NCBI GenBank assembly: GCA_902776935.1
Contig: CACYRS010000004.1
Location: forward strand, 1 to 64,000
Direction of reading: 5' to 3'
DNA length: 64,000 nucleotides
DNA from: an uncultured Prevotellaceae bacterium
Lineage (GTDB): Bacteria > Bacteroidota > Bacteroidia > Bacteroidales > Bacteroidaceae
How positions within the stretch are numbered: position 1 is the stretch's first letter; each line of letters starts with the position of its first letter. This document shows positions 28,038-35,691 of this stretch, one piece after another. Under the pieces are notes generated by a model. It worked only from the letters and a program-made list of their open reading frames with translations, was not told where the DNA came from and searched no databases. The translations under genes and the position numbers were made by a program.

Positions 28038-28544
28038 ATGAAACCGTTAGTTAGTATTATCATGGGCAGCACGAGCGACCTGCCCGTTATGGAGAAAGCC
28101 TGTAAGTTGCTCGATGAGATGCAGGTTCCTTTTGAAGTTAACGCCCTCTCTGCTCATCGCACTCCTGATGCTGTAGAGCATTTCGCAGCTACAGCCAAGG
28201 AACGTGGTATAAAGGTCATTATCGCAGGTGCAGGAATGGCAGCTGCTCTTCCTGGTGTGATTGCGGCATCAACAACTCTTCCTGTTATTGGTGTCCCCAT
28301 AAAGGGTATGCTCGATGGCTTGGATGCAATGCTGTCGATCATTCAGATGCCCCCGGGAATACCTGTCGCCACAGTGGGTGTGAATGGTGCTCAGAATGCA
28401 GCTATCCTCGCTGTCGAGATGCTGGCTATCGCTGATGAGGAACTGGCTCAGCGTATGGCTGTATATAAAGGAAATCTCAAGATTAAGATTGAGAAGGCCA
28501 ACGAGGAACTTGCCCAGATAAAATATCAGTTTAAGACGAATTAA
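28038..28544 (+). CDS. purE: 5-(carboxyamino)imidazole ribonucleotide mutase
   Basis: 168 residues. Class I PurE converts N5-CAIR to CAIR in purine synthesis. Motifs are IMGSTSDLPVMEKA, NALSAHRTPD with the catalytic His, AGAGMAAALPGVIAA, GVPIKGMLDGLDAMLSI and MPPGIPVATVG. It lies 16 nt before ispG; both genes are preceded by similar AAAGGTAAAAAGGTAAAT-type spacers. Confidence 0.96.
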   Translation: MKPLVSIIMGSTSDLPVMEKACKLLDEMQVPFEVNALSAHRTPDAVEHFAATAKERGIKVIIAGAGMAAALPGVIAASTTLPVIGVPIKGMLDGLDAMLSIIQMPPGIPVATVGVNGAQNAAILAVEMLAIADEELAQRMAVYKGNLKIKIEKANEELAQIKYQFKTN

Positions 28545-28560
28545 AGGTAAAAAGGTAAAT

Positions 28561-29934
28561 ATGTATCAAAGGCGTGAATCATCTGAGGCTCGTGTCGGCA
28601 ATATCGGCATCGGAGGCTCTAATCCAATTCGTATCCAGTCGATGGGTACTGTGGATACAAACGATACCGATGGTTGTGTGGCTCAGGCAAAGCGGATAAT
28701 CGATGCAGGAGGAGAGCTGGTGAGATTCACCACTCAGGGCACTCGTGAGGCAGAGAATATGAAGAATATCTCTGCACGTCTTAAGGCTGATGGCTATGAT
28801 ACTCCTCTGGTGGCAGATGTGCATTTCACGGCTCATACCGCTGATGTCGCAGCACAATATTGCGAGAAGGTTCGTATCAATCCTGGTAACTATGTAGATC
28901 CAGGACGTACATTCAAGCATTTTGAGTATACTGATGAGGAGTATGCTGCAGAACTTCAGAAGATAGAGCGTCAGCTGGTTCCTTTCCTTAATATCTGCAA
29001 GGAGCATCATACTGCTGTTCGTATAGGAGTGAATCATGGTTCGCTGAGTGATCGTATCATGTCTCGATATGGTGACACTCCTGAGGGTATTGTCGAGAGT
29101 TGTATGGAGTTCCTTCGTATATTCCGTCGTGAGAACTTCAATGATGTGGTTATATCTATCAAAGCATCGAATACTGTTGTGATGGTTACCACCGTTCGTC
29201 TGCTTGTGGCTACTATGGACAAGGAGGATATGCATTATCCTTTGCATCTTGGAGTGACAGAGGCTGGCGAGGGTGAAGATGGACGAATAAAGAGTGCTGT
29301 GGGTATCGGAGCATTGCTCACAGAGGGCATTGGCGATACTGTACGTGTGTCTCTTTCTGAGGAGCCGGAATGTGAGATTCCTGTGGCTCGCAAACTTGTT
29401 GATTCCATCGCAGAGTGTGCAGCTCTTCGCGAAAAGGCCGAGGCCGGAATTGCTGATGACACAATTACTCTCGATATGCATGAGACGGATTGGGAATCGC
29501 TTCAACTGAAGGCCGCAATGACTGTGGGAGCACTTCTGATAGACAAGAAGGCTCATAAACTCGTAATCAATAATGATGGCTTCGACGAGGCAAGACTAGT
29601 GGATCTGGCAGATGGCATTCTTCAGGCTGCACGCATAAAATTCACAAAGACAGAGTATATCTCATGTCCTGGATGTGGACGAACACTTTATAACCTCCAG
29701 GAAACAATCGCAAAGATCAAGGCTGCCACAAAGGATCTGGTAGGTCTGAAGATTGGCATCATGGGCTGTATTGTCAATGGCCCAGGCGAGATGGCTGATG
29801 CAGATTATGGATATGTAGGTGCAGGCCGAGGAAAGATTTCTCTGTATAAGGGTAAGGAATGTGTGGAGAAAAATATTCCTGAGGCTGAGGCCGTAGAAAA
29901 GCTTCTCAAGCTTATCCGCAGCGACAGGAAATAA
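28561..29934 (+). CDS. ispG: 4-hydroxy-3-methylbut-2-enyl diphosphate synthase (compact form)
   Basis: 457 residues. It makes HMBPP in the MEP isoprenoid pathway using a [4Fe-4S] cluster. The TIM barrel starts GNIGIGGSNPIRIQSMGT and includes LVADVHFTA, KVRINPGNY and HLGVTEAGEGEDGRIKSA. The C-terminal cluster domain has YISCPGCGRTLYNLQETI and MGCIVNGPGEMADADYGYVGAG. Bacteroidales enzymes usually carry an extra A* domain and reach about 600 residues; here only ~90 residues separate barrel and cluster domain, and they resemble the end of A* (LLIDKKAHKLVINNDGF; GILQAARIKFTKTEY). A palindromic repeat follows the stop. Confidence 0.94.
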   Translation: MYQRRESSEARVGNIGIGGSNPIRIQSMGTVDTNDTDGCVAQAKRIIDAGGELVRFTTQGTREAENMKNISARLKADGYDTPLVADVHFTAHTADVAAQYCEKVRINPGNYVDPGRTFKHFEYTDEEYAAELQKIERQLVPFLNICKEHHTAVRIGVNHGSLSDRIMSRYGDTPEGIVESCMEFLRIFRRENFNDVVISIKASNTVVMVTTVRLLVATMDKEDMHYPLHLGVTEAGEGEDGRIKSAVGIGALLTEGIGDTVRVSLSEEPECEIPVARKLVDSIAECAALREKAEAGIADDTITLDMHETDWESLQLKAAMTVGALLIDKKAHKLVINNDGFDEARLVDLADGILQAARIKFTKTEYISCPGCGRTLYNLQETIAKIKAATKDLVGLKIGIMGCIVNGPGEMADADYGYVGAGRGKISLYKGKECVEKNIPEAEAVEKLLKLIRSDRK

Positions 29935-29957
29935 AAAAAGACCCGTAAGGAAACAAT

Positions 29958-30000
29958 ATATTCCCACGGTGGGAACACTTTATTCCCGGTGTGGGAATAT
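29958..30000. repeat. Nested palindromic repeat / terminator between ispG and sirtuin
   Basis: A 43-bp element bounded by ATATTCCCAC and its exact complement GTGGGAATAT. Inside are two hairpin-forming units, TTCCCACGGTGGGAA and TTCCCGGTGTGGGAA. It lies between convergent genes and could terminate both; it also looks like a dispersed intergenic repeat. Confidence 0.6.
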
Positions 30001-30003
30001 TAT

Positions 30004-30696
30004 TTAGGGATGTAATATCTTTATGAGTTCTTTCATGCCCTCGGAGGCACCTTTCTGAATCTGCTGTACTCTCGAGCCAGCCTGGATGGGGTTCGGGTCG
30101 ATGAGGTAGATAGGGGCGTCGGGCTTAGCATAGTGCATCAGTCCGGCAGCGGGATAGACCACCAGCGATGTTCCGATGATAATAAGGATATCAGCCTCCT
30201 GTACCTCTTCTGCTGCAATAGTAATGTTTGGAACAGCCTCACCGAAGAACACGATGAAGGGGCGCAGCAGAGAGCCGTCGCCTGCCTTAGTGCCAGGTTC
30301 TACCTCACAGTTCTCAGGGGTGAGCTGGATCTGGTAGCGTGGATCGTCGACGTCGCGGCTGGAGCAGACCTTCATCAGCTCGCCGTGCAGATGGATCACC
30401 TTTGAAGAACCGGCCATCTCGTGGAGGTTGTCAACGTTCTGAGTAACAACGGTGACGTTGTACTGCTCCTCGAGCTTCGCCACAAGGCGATGGCCTTCGT
30501 TGGGTTGCACGCCCCAGCATTTCTTGCGGAGCATGTTGTAAAAGTTGGTGACTAGTGTGGGGTCAGCCTCCCAGCCTTCATGGGTGGCCACCTTTGATAC
30601 GGGATAGTTCTCCCAAAGACCGTCTGCATCGCGGAAAGTCTTCAATCCGCTTTCTACAGACATACCTGCACCTGTTAAAACAACAATCTTTTTCAT
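30004..30696 (-). CDS. Sirtuin NAD-dependent protein deacylase (CobB-like, Zn Cys lost)
   Basis: 231 residues from the ATG at 30696 (MKKIVVLTGAGMS). Longer in-frame starts lie in or before the promoter. Catalytic motifs are intact: GAGMSVESGLKTFRD, TQNVDNLHEMAG, HLHGELM with the catalytic His, FIVFFGEAVP and GTSLVVYPAAGL. However, the two CxxC pairs that hold the structural zinc are not present: one Cys remains in KVCSSRDVDDPRY. The YxxR pair that marks desuccinylases is shifted (FYNMLRKK). Deacylase activity is therefore likely by family but the acyl preference is open. Confidence 0.9.
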   Translation of the reverse strand: MKKIVVLTGAGMSVESGLKTFRDADGLWENYPVSKVATHEGWEADPTLVTNFYNMLRKKCWGVQPNEGHRLVAKLEEQYNVTVVTQNVDNLHEMAGSSKVIHLHGELMKVCSSRDVDDPRYQIQLTPENCEVEPGTKAGDGSLLRPFIVFFGEAVPNITIAAEEVQEADILIIIGTSLVVYPAAGLMHYAKPDAPIYLIDPNPIQAGSRVQQIQKGASEGMKELIKILHP

Positions 30697-30718
30697 AAGC
30701 AATACTATTATTTTCATG

Positions 30719-30726
30719 CAAATATA
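30719..30726 (-). promoter_or_regulatory. -7 element for sirtuin gene
   Basis: TATATTTG on the minus strand, 22 nt before the ATG at 30696. Confidence 0.55.
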
Positions 30727-30751
30727 GTGATTTAGTATCAAAAGGAATCGT

Positions 30752-30790
30752 ACTTTAACTCCTTTTAACTCCTTTAACTCCTTTAACTCC
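30752..30790. repeat. Short tandem repeat (four TTTAACTC units)
   Basis: Four nearly perfect 9-10 bp units of CTTTAACTC in the divergent gap between the sirtuin and FKBP genes. Read on the minus strand they give repeated GGAGTTAAAG. Confidence 0.7.
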
Positions 30791-30801
30791 CAAAAATGTT
30801 G

Positions 30802-30809
30802 TAATTTTG
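30802..30809 (+). promoter_or_regulatory. -7 element for FKBP operon
   Basis: TAATTTTG, 41 nt before the ATG at 30851. Confidence 0.6.
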
Positions 30810-30850
30810 CAGCCGATTTTTGAGAGTATACATTATTATATAGAGAAAAA

Positions 30851-31456
30851 ATGGATAAATTAAGTTACGCATTGGGTCTTGGCATTGGTCAGCAGTTGGC
30901 TCAGATGGGCGCTTCTGATATCAGCGCAGAGGATTTCGCACAGGCGATCAAAGACGTGCTGGAGGGTAAGGAACTGAAGGTTTCTCATCGCGAGGCCCAG
31001 ACAATCGTTCAGGAATATTTCACCAAGCAAGAGCAGAAGCTTCAGGCAGAGCGTGCTGAGAAGGGCAAGGTTCATAAGGAGGCTGGTGAGAAATATCTGG
31101 CAGAGAACGCAAAGAAGGAGGGTATCGTTACTCTTCCAAGCGGTCTCCAGTATCAGGTTCTTAAGGAAGGTAATGGTAAGAAGCCTACTGCAAAGGATAC
31201 CGTTAAGTGTCATTATGAGGGTTTTCTTATCGATGGTACCGTATTTGACAGCAGCGTTCAGCGTGGTGAGCCTGCCACATTCCCTCTTCAGCAGGTTATC
31301 GCAGGATGGACTGAGGGTCTTCAGCTGATGCAGGAGGGTGCCAAGTATCGTTTCTTCATCCCTTATCGTCTGGCTTATGGTGAAGGTGGTGCAGGAAACT
31401 CTATTCCTCCATTCGCAGCTCTTATCTTCGATGTAGAGTTGATTCAGGTAGTATAA
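30851..31456 (+). CDS. FKBP-type peptidyl-prolyl isomerase, cytoplasmic
   Basis: 201 residues with no signal peptide. An N-terminal helical FKBP_N dimerisation domain (LSYALGLGIGQQL to about residue 90) is followed by the FKBP domain from VTLPSGLQYQVLKEGNG through VKCHYEGFLIDGTVFDSS, VIAGWTEGLQLM and YGEGGAGNSIPPFAALIFDVEL. It catalyses cis-trans isomerisation before proline and acts as a folding helper. First of three tandem paralogues. Confidence 0.92.
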   Translation: MDKLSYALGLGIGQQLAQMGASDISAEDFAQAIKDVLEGKELKVSHREAQTIVQEYFTKQEQKLQAERAEKGKVHKEAGEKYLAENAKKEGIVTLPSGLQYQVLKEGNGKKPTAKDTVKCHYEGFLIDGTVFDSSVQRGEPATFPLQQVIAGWTEGLQLMQEGAKYRFFIPYRLAYGEGGAGNSIPPFAALIFDVELIQVV

Positions 31457-31491
31457 AAAACAAAAAGGTAAAATAATAAAAAATTAGCAAA

Positions 31492-32370
31492 ATGAAAAAG
31501 ATTATGTTCGTAGCCGCTATGGCTATTTCTGCTGCTGCTTTCACTGGTTGCGGCAATTCTACCCCAAAGGCAGATCTTAAATCAGATGTAGATACACTGA
31601 GCTACGCTATTGGTATGGCACAGACTCAGGGTCTGAAGGAGTATCTCGTAGGTTCTCTGGGTGTTGACACAGCTTATATGGCTGACTTCATCAAGGGTCT
31701 TAACGAGGGTGCAAATGCGGGTGACAACAAGAAGCAGGCTGCTTACTATGCTGGTATCCAGATTGGTCAGCAGATCAGCACACGTATGATCAAGGGTATC
31801 AACCACGAGATTTTCGGCGATGACTCTACAAAGACTATCTCTATGAAGAACTTCATGGCTGGTTTCGTTAGCGGAACAACTGGCAAGGGTGGTCTTATGA
31901 CTGTTGACTCAGCTCAGAACGTTGCTCAGACAATGATGCAGGCTGTAAAGGCTCGTGAGATGGAGAAGACATACGGTCCTAACAAGGAGGCTGGTGAGAA
32001 GTTCCTCGCTGCAAATGCAAAGAAGGAGGGTGTTAAGACTCTTCCTAGCGGTGTTCAGTACAAGGTTATCAAGGAGGGTACAGGTGCTATCCCAGCTGAT
32101 ACTTCACTCGTAAAGGTTCACTATGAGGGTCGTCTGCTCAACGATTCTATCTTCGACAGCAGCTACAAGCGTGGCGAGCCTATCAACCTTCGTTGTAATC
32201 AGACTATCAAGGGTTGGACAGACGCAATGGTTCACATGCCTGCAGGTTCTGTATGGGAGGTTTACATCCCACAGGAGCTGGCTTATGGCGAGCGTGAGCA
32301 GGGTATGATTAAGCCTTTCTCGATGCTGAAGTTCAAGATTGAGCTCATTGAGGTTAATCCAAAGAAGTAA
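31492..32370 (+). CDS. FKBP-type peptidyl-prolyl isomerase, lipoprotein
   Basis: 292 residues. The N-terminal signal ends AAAFTGC (lipobox), so it is membrane-anchored in the periplasm. FKBP_N domain (LSYAIGMAQTQGLKEYLV onward) and FKBP domain (VKTLPSGVQYKVIKEG, VKVHYEGRLLNDSIFDSS, IKGWTDAMVHM, YGEREQGMIKPFSMLKFKIELI). Second of three tandem paralogues; its stop overlaps the next start (TAATG). Confidence 0.92.
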   Translation: MKKIMFVAAMAISAAAFTGCGNSTPKADLKSDVDTLSYAIGMAQTQGLKEYLVGSLGVDTAYMADFIKGLNEGANAGDNKKQAAYYAGIQIGQQISTRMIKGINHEIFGDDSTKTISMKNFMAGFVSGTTGKGGLMTVDSAQNVAQTMMQAVKAREMEKTYGPNKEAGEKFLAANAKKEGVKTLPSGVQYKVIKEGTGAIPADTSLVKVHYEGRLLNDSIFDSSYKRGEPINLRCNQTIKGWTDAMVHMPAGSVWEVYIPQELAYGEREQGMIKPFSMLKFKIELIEVNPKK

Positions 32371-33338
32371 TGAAGAAAGTTATGATATTGGCACTCGCTC
32401 TCGTAGCGAGTGCCTCTTTGTATACAGCCGATGCTGCATCAAAGAAAAAGACTAAGAAACAGGAGGCTCCTGTTGTTGTGCCTGTTCAGTTGAATAGCAA
32501 CAGCGATACTCTTAGTTATGTTGCTGGTATGAGCGTTACCAATGGTCTTATTCCTTACCTCGTTCAGCAGCAGGGAGTGGATACTGCCTATATGGCTGAA
32601 TTCATCAAGGGTTTCAAAGAGGTTGTAAATGCTGGCACAGATCCTAAGATGAAGGCATATGTGGCAGGTCTTGAGATAGCTACCCAGGTGCGCGACCGTA
32701 TGTTGGTTGGCATGAAGAGGGAGTTTACTGATACCCCAGATTCTATTGTTGATGCTCTTGTATTCCGTGGGTTCTCAGATGCTCTGCTCAACGATACTAC
32801 TCTCTTTAAGCAGGCTGCTGCAGAGGAGCTCTTCAAGACTCTTCAGCAGACCAATAAGGATGCGAAGACAGAAAAGCTCTGGGGTGCTAATCGCGATGCT
32901 GGCAAGAAATTCCTTGCAGAGAATGCTAAGAAAGAGGGAGTCGTAACACTTCCCAGCGGACTTCAGTATAAGGTGCTTGTAAAGGGTGAGGGCGATGTTC
33001 CTCAGGTTTCAGAGAAGGTATTCGTAAACTATGAGGGTCGTCTTGTTGATGGAACAGTCTTTGACGCTTCAGCCAAGCATGGTGACAAACCATCTGAGTT
33101 CCGACCAAATCAGGTCATCAAAGGTTGGACAGAAGCTCTTACGATGATGCCTGTGGGTTCGAAATGGCAGCTCTATATACCTTACGAACTCGCATATGGA
33201 GAAAAGGAGGCTGGTAATATCAAACCATTCAGTGCTCTTATCTTCGACGTGGAACTTGTTGGTATTGACAGACCTCAGCCAGAAACGCCTGATGCTGACA
33301 AAAAAACAGCAAAAAAGGCCAAGAAAACCAAGAAATAA
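32370..33338 (+). CDS. FKBP-type peptidyl-prolyl isomerase, periplasmic, Lys-rich tail
   Basis: 322 residues. The signal peptide MKKVMILALALVASASLYTADA has no lipobox. FKBP_N and FKBP domains are arranged as in its neighbours (LPSGLQYKVLVKGEGDVPQ; VFVNYEGRLVDGTVFDAS; IKGWTEALTMM; IKPFSALIFDVELV). Both ends are lysine-rich (SKKKTKKQE after the signal; DKKTAKKAKKTKK at the C-terminus), which may bind envelope polyanions such as LPS. Third of the tandem set, with a clear terminator after it. Confidence 0.92.
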   Translation: MKKVMILALALVASASLYTADAASKKKTKKQEAPVVVPVQLNSNSDTLSYVAGMSVTNGLIPYLVQQQGVDTAYMAEFIKGFKEVVNAGTDPKMKAYVAGLEIATQVRDRMLVGMKREFTDTPDSIVDALVFRGFSDALLNDTTLFKQAAAEELFKTLQQTNKDAKTEKLWGANRDAGKKFLAENAKKEGVVTLPSGLQYKVLVKGEGDVPQVSEKVFVNYEGRLVDGTVFDASAKHGDKPSEFRPNQVIKGWTEALTMMPVGSKWQLYIPYELAYGEKEAGNIKPFSALIFDVELVGIDRPQPETPDADKKTAKKAKKTKK

Positions 33339-33340
33339 GC

Positions 33341-33372
33341 AAGTGTGTCACGATTGTGGCACACTTTTTTGT
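33341..33372 (+). terminator. Terminator of FKBP operon
   Basis: AAGTGTGTCAC pairs with GTGGCACACTT (one T-G wobble) around a 4-nt GATT loop, followed by TTTTTTG. Two nt after the stop codon. Confidence 0.85.
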
Positions 33373-33389
33373 ATTTTTCTTCAAGAAAA

Positions 33390-33421
33390 GTTGCATTATT
33401 CAATTAAAATGCTTACTTTTG
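33390..33421 (+). promoter_or_regulatory. Promoter for Lrp-type regulator operon
   Basis: GTTG (33390-33393), a 20-bp spacer and TACTTTTG (33414-33421), 29 nt before the ATG. Confidence 0.65.
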
Positions 33422-33450
33422 CTGACAAATTGTAACTGATATATTGAATA

Positions 33451-33918
33451 ATGGAGAAGATTGATCAACTTGACAAGAAGATACTGAGCATCCTGTCTAA
33501 GAATGCCCGTATCCCGTTTAAGGATGTTGCAGCAGAGTGTAACGTATCACGTGCTGCCATTCACCAGCGTGTTCAACACCTCATCGAGGCACAGGTTATC
33601 ACAGGTAGTGGATTCGACGTTAATCCCAAGAGTCTTGGATACTCTACATGTACCTATGTTGGTATTAATCTTGAAAAAGGTTCGATGTACAAGGATGTTG
33701 TAGAACGCCTTCAGCATATCCCGGAGATTGTGGAGTGTCATTTCACAACGGGCCCTTATACAATGCTGGTAAAACTGTATGCACGTGATAATGAGCAGTT
33801 AATGGATCTGCTAAACGGACAGTTGCAGGGTATACCAGGTGTTGTGGCTACAGAGACTCTCATCTCACTGGAGCAGAGCATCAAGCGTGAGATTACCGTA
33901 AAGCCTGAAGCAGAATAG
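33451..33918 (+). CDS. Lrp/AsnC family transcriptional regulator
   Basis: 155 residues. An N-terminal AsnC-type winged helix (LDKKILSILSKNARIPFKDV; CNVSRAAIHQRVQHL) is followed by a RAM/AsnC ligand domain (VGINLEKGSMYKDVVERL; VECHFTTGPYTMLVKLYA). Such feast/famine regulators bind DNA as octamers and respond to amino acids. It lies 6 nt before a fused amidase-dipeptidase gene, so it probably controls amino-acid or peptide use and perhaps its own operon. Confidence 0.93.
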   Translation: MEKIDQLDKKILSILSKNARIPFKDVAAECNVSRAAIHQRVQHLIEAQVITGSGFDVNPKSLGYSTCTYVGINLEKGSMYKDVVERLQHIPEIVECHFTTGPYTMLVKLYARDNEQLMDLLNGQLQGIPGVVATETLISLEQSIKREITVKPEAE

Positions 33919-33924
33919 ACTCTT

Positions 33925-35676
33925 ATGGGTAAATTTGACTTGCAGCTGTATCTCGATAATGTCTATTCGAGATTTCCTGAGGCTGAATATCAGCCAGTGA
34001 TAGGAATAACGGGTAATTATGAGGATAACATATGTAAACTGAGTCATGGCTACTTCCAGTCGGTAGTGGCAGCAGGGGGCGTGCCAATGATTATCCCCCC
34101 TGTGGAGGACGCAAATACATTAGTTAATACCCTCGATCGTATCGATGCATTAATTCTCAGCGGAGGTGGTGATATCAACCCTCTCTTTGGAGGCGATGAG
34201 CCCTCACCACGCCTGAGAGGCATCAACCAGAAACGAGATCTCCCAGAGCTGATGATTACCCGTTTGGCATATAATCGTCAGATACCTATTCTTGGTATCT
34301 GCCGGGGTATTCAGGCTCTTGCCGTCGCCCTTGGTGGTAAGGTGGCTCAGGATATCTCCATTCAGGCCAACGTGAAGCACTCTCAGGATGCAGATCGTGC
34401 AGAACAGACTCACAGCATAAAGATTGCTGAAGACTCTATCCTGTATAGTCTGTATGGTGAGGAGAAAATTTACGTAAACTCTTTCCATCATCAGGCAGTA
34501 AAGGATACTGGTGAAAAGTTCCGTGTTGTTGCAAAATCTTCTGATGGTATCGTTGAGGCGATGGAGAGTAGTGAGTACAAGTCAATCATTGGTGTTCAGT
34601 GGCATCCGGAATGTCTGGAGGATGGTATGCCTCTATTCCGTTGGCTCGTAGAGGAGGCAAAGGCTTTTCGTAGGGCTAATGAACTGCATGATCGGGTACT
34701 GACACTCGATACTCATTGCGATACTCCGATGTTCTTCCCTCAGGGAATACATTTTGAACATCGCGACTCCAAGATACTTGTGGATCTGCATAAGATGAAC
34801 GAGGGTCGTCAGGATGCAACTATAATGGTGGCTTATCTGCCTCAGCCAAAGATTGGTGAGACATTCTCTTCGCTTGTCGATTTCGATGTGCCGGGACCTC
34901 TGGAATATGCTGATCTTATCTTCGACAAGATTGAGGAGATAACAGAAGCAAATCGTAAGTATATCAGCATCGCACGTACTCCTGGAGATCTGTATGAGGA
35001 TAAGCGTAATGGACGAAAGTCGATAATGCTTGGTATAGAGAATGGTATCGCACTCAACGGACAGTTGCAGAACCTTCAGCACTTTGTCCAGCGAGGTGTA
35101 GTGTATATCACTCTCTGTCATAATGGTGACAATGATATCTGTGACTCTGCAAGAGGATGTAATACTCATGGAGGTGTGAGCCGTTTTGGTGAACAGGTGA
35201 TTCGTGAGATGAACCGTCTTGGAATCATGGTGGATATGAGTCATGCAGCAGAGAAGAGCTTCTATGATGCTCTGGAGATAAGCAGTATGCCTATTGTATG
35301 CAGTCATAGCAGCAGTCGTGCTCTGTGTGATCATCCTCGTAACCTCACTGATGATCAGATGCGTGCTCTTGCTGCCAAGGGTGGTGTGGCTCAGACGACA
35401 CTCTATCCAGGATTCCTGAAGAAAGATGGTGAGGCAACAATCATCGATGCTATCGAGCATCTTGAACATGCAATAAAGATTATGGGTATCGACCACGTTG
35501 GCTTGGGAACGGACTTCGATGGCGATGGAGGAGTAAAAGGCCTTGCAGATTCTTCTGAACTTATCAATTTCACTCGTCAGCTGTTGGCCCGTCGCTATAG
35601 TGAGCGCGACATTCAGAAGATATGGGGAGGAAACTTCCTCCGTGTTATGGGACAGGTACAGAAAGTCAGAGGCTAA
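33925..35676 (+). CDS. Fused class I GATase (peptidase C26) and membrane dipeptidase (M19)
   Basis: 583 residues, cytoplasmic. Residues ~20-245 are a gamma-glutamyl-GABA-hydrolase-like (PuuD/C26) domain: SGGGDINPLFGG, nucleophile Cys126 in GICRGIQALAVALGG, and GVQWHPE. After a short linker, residues ~255-580 are an M19 dipeptidase: LDTHCDTP (His264, Asp266), GIENG metal ligand Glu, VDMSHAA and CSHSSSRAL His ligands, and GLGTDFDGDGG. The C26 part opens gamma-glutamyl amide bonds and M19 cleaves dipeptides, including Cys-Gly, so the fusion could take apart glutathione-like or gamma-glutamyl peptides. The frame is uninterrupted. Confidence 0.9.
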   Translation: MGKFDLQLYLDNVYSRFPEAEYQPVIGITGNYEDNICKLSHGYFQSVVAAGGVPMIIPPVEDANTLVNTLDRIDALILSGGGDINPLFGGDEPSPRLRGINQKRDLPELMITRLAYNRQIPILGICRGIQALAVALGGKVAQDISIQANVKHSQDADRAEQTHSIKIAEDSILYSLYGEEKIYVNSFHHQAVKDTGEKFRVVAKSSDGIVEAMESSEYKSIIGVQWHPECLEDGMPLFRWLVEEAKAFRRANELHDRVLTLDTHCDTPMFFPQGIHFEHRDSKILVDLHKMNEGRQDATIMVAYLPQPKIGETFSSLVDFDVPGPLEYADLIFDKIEEITEANRKYISIARTPGDLYEDKRNGRKSIMLGIENGIALNGQLQNLQHFVQRGVVYITLCHNGDNDICDSARGCNTHGGVSRFGEQVIREMNRLGIMVDMSHAAEKSFYDALEISSMPIVCSHSSSRALCDHPRNLTDDQMRALAAKGGVAQTTLYPGFLKKDGEATIIDAIEHLEHAIKIMGIDHVGLGTDFDGDGGVKGLADSSELINFTRQLLARRYSERDIQKIWGGNFLRVMGQVQKVRG

Positions 35677-35691
35677 AATATCAAAAGAGTT

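Noticed and set aside
28579..29556. 325-codon open frame antisense to ispG
   Set aside because: Cys/His/Ser-rich translation typical of a reverse-frame shadow; ispG on the other strand has all family motifs, and there is no promoter or neighbour logic for the antisense frame.
30752..30790. CRISPR-like array
   Set aside because: Units are 9-10 bp, directly abutting and without spacers; this is a simple tandem repeat.
34633..35496. 287-codon open frame antisense to the M19 dipeptidase domain
   Set aside because: Shadow of a well-supported gene; His/Ile/Thr-rich with no recognisable motif.
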